7,442 nt of DNA, taken from positions 1 to 7,442 of the forward strand of contig JBFWQE010000221.1 in NCBI GenBank assembly GCA_050249615.1, given 5' to 3'. This document shows, in pieces, positions 7,059 through 7,442 of this stretch; within the stretch, counting starts at the first letter, position 1, and every line of letters starts with the position of its first letter. The notes below the pieces were generated by a model, which had not been told where the DNA came from, did no database searches, and saw only the letters and a list, made by a program, of their open reading frames with translations. The stretch comes from VFZN01 sp050249615 (GTDB lineage: Bacteria; Acidobacteriota; Vicinamibacteria; Vicinamibacterales; UBA2999). Position numbers and translations under genes: made by a program.

Positions 7059-7442
7059 ATGATCTCGTCGCGCCTTCCGCGGGACCTGTCCCCGAACGCG
7101 GTATCGCGCGCGCTCGCGACGCGCCGCGCGTCCGGGGCGCCCATCATCGACCTCACCGAGTCGAATCCGACACGCGTGGGCATTCCCTACCCGCCGGACC
7201 TGCTGGCGCCACTGGCGGATCCGGCCGCGCTCACTTACGATCCCCAGTCCCTCGGCCTGCTCGCAGCCCGCGAGGCCGTGGCGCGCGAGTACGCCCGTCA
7301 CGGCCTGGCCATCAGCCCGTCGAGAATCGCGCTGACGTCGAGCACGAGCGAGGCCTATGCCCTGCTCTTCAAGCTCTTCTGCGATCCCGGCGACCAGGTG
7401 CTCGCCCCCGAGCCCAGCTATCCACTGTTCGTTCTCCTCACG
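7059..7442 (+). CDS. PLP-dependent class I/II aminotransferase, N-terminal part (cut by window edge)
   Basis: The first 128 codons are open to the last base of the window. The N-terminus has the class I/II fold-type I pattern: DLTESNPTRVGIPYP (31-45), a TYDPQSLGLLAAREAVAREY segment (59-78) like the substrate-side loop and helix, then LTSSTSEAYALLFKLFCDPGD (92-112), which is the PLP-phosphate-binding turn and helix, and VLAPEPSYPLF (114-124). The PLP lysine would lie downstream of the window. The substrate cannot be judged from this part; amino-acid transamination is the family role. The ATG at 7059 starts 16 bases after the preceding stop; no good Shine-Dalgarno is present (GAGG at 7041 is too distant). 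An early inverted repeat GGGAC-CT-GTCCC occupies 7081-7092 inside the coding region. It is probably co-transcribed with the upstream genes. Confidence 0.9.
   Translation, partial: MISSRLPRDLSPNAVSRALATRRASGAPIIDLTESNPTRVGIPYPPDLLAPLADPAALTYDPQSLGLLAAREAVAREYARHGLAISPSRIALTSSTSEAYALLFKLFCDPGDQVLAPEPSYPLFVLLT

Overview
This is a 7.4 kb, very GC-rich bacterial segment that is almost fully coding. The gene types, the dispersed GGGGAC/GTCCCC sequence motifs and the short AGAACCC-type tandem repeats between genes suggest Acidobacteriota, perhaps class Vicinamibacteria. That placement is inferred from general resemblance only; there is no marker gene in the window.

Layout: (1) On the minus strand, an exported trypsin-like serine protease of the HtrA/Deg type with two PDZ domains occupies 27-1427, followed past its stop by a GC-rich hairpin (1-22) that may be its terminator. 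(2) An 89-base divergent intergenic region (1428-1516) carries a nested inverted repeat and a 15-base palindrome. (3) On the plus strand there are four genes in one direction: a metallo-beta-lactamase/beta-CASP nuclease (1517-2905), an M49 dipeptidyl-peptidase III (3017-4954), an exported HEAT-repeat protein with a C-terminal cyclophilin domain (4967-7042), and the first 128 codons of a PLP-dependent class I/II aminotransferase (7059 to the window edge).

The last three plus-strand genes are 12 and 16 bases apart and probably form one transcript. The nuclease is separated from them by 111 bases consisting almost wholly of two abutting microsatellite-like arrays. The last unit of the second array supplies the first base of the GTG start codon proposed for dipeptidyl-peptidase III.

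Functionally the window joins envelope protein quality control (HtrA protease, HEAT-cyclophilin foldase) with cytoplasmic peptide and amino-acid turnover (M49 peptidase, aminotransferase) and a probable RNA-processing nuclease. These look like housekeeping genes. I do not see a novel defence, mobile or biosynthetic system, and no RNA genes, CRISPR or insertion sequence. The points most worth a second look are the double repeat array fused to a start codon, the single in-frame stop between the nuclease and peptidase genes, and a GGGAC/GTCCC motif recurring at or near three gene starts.
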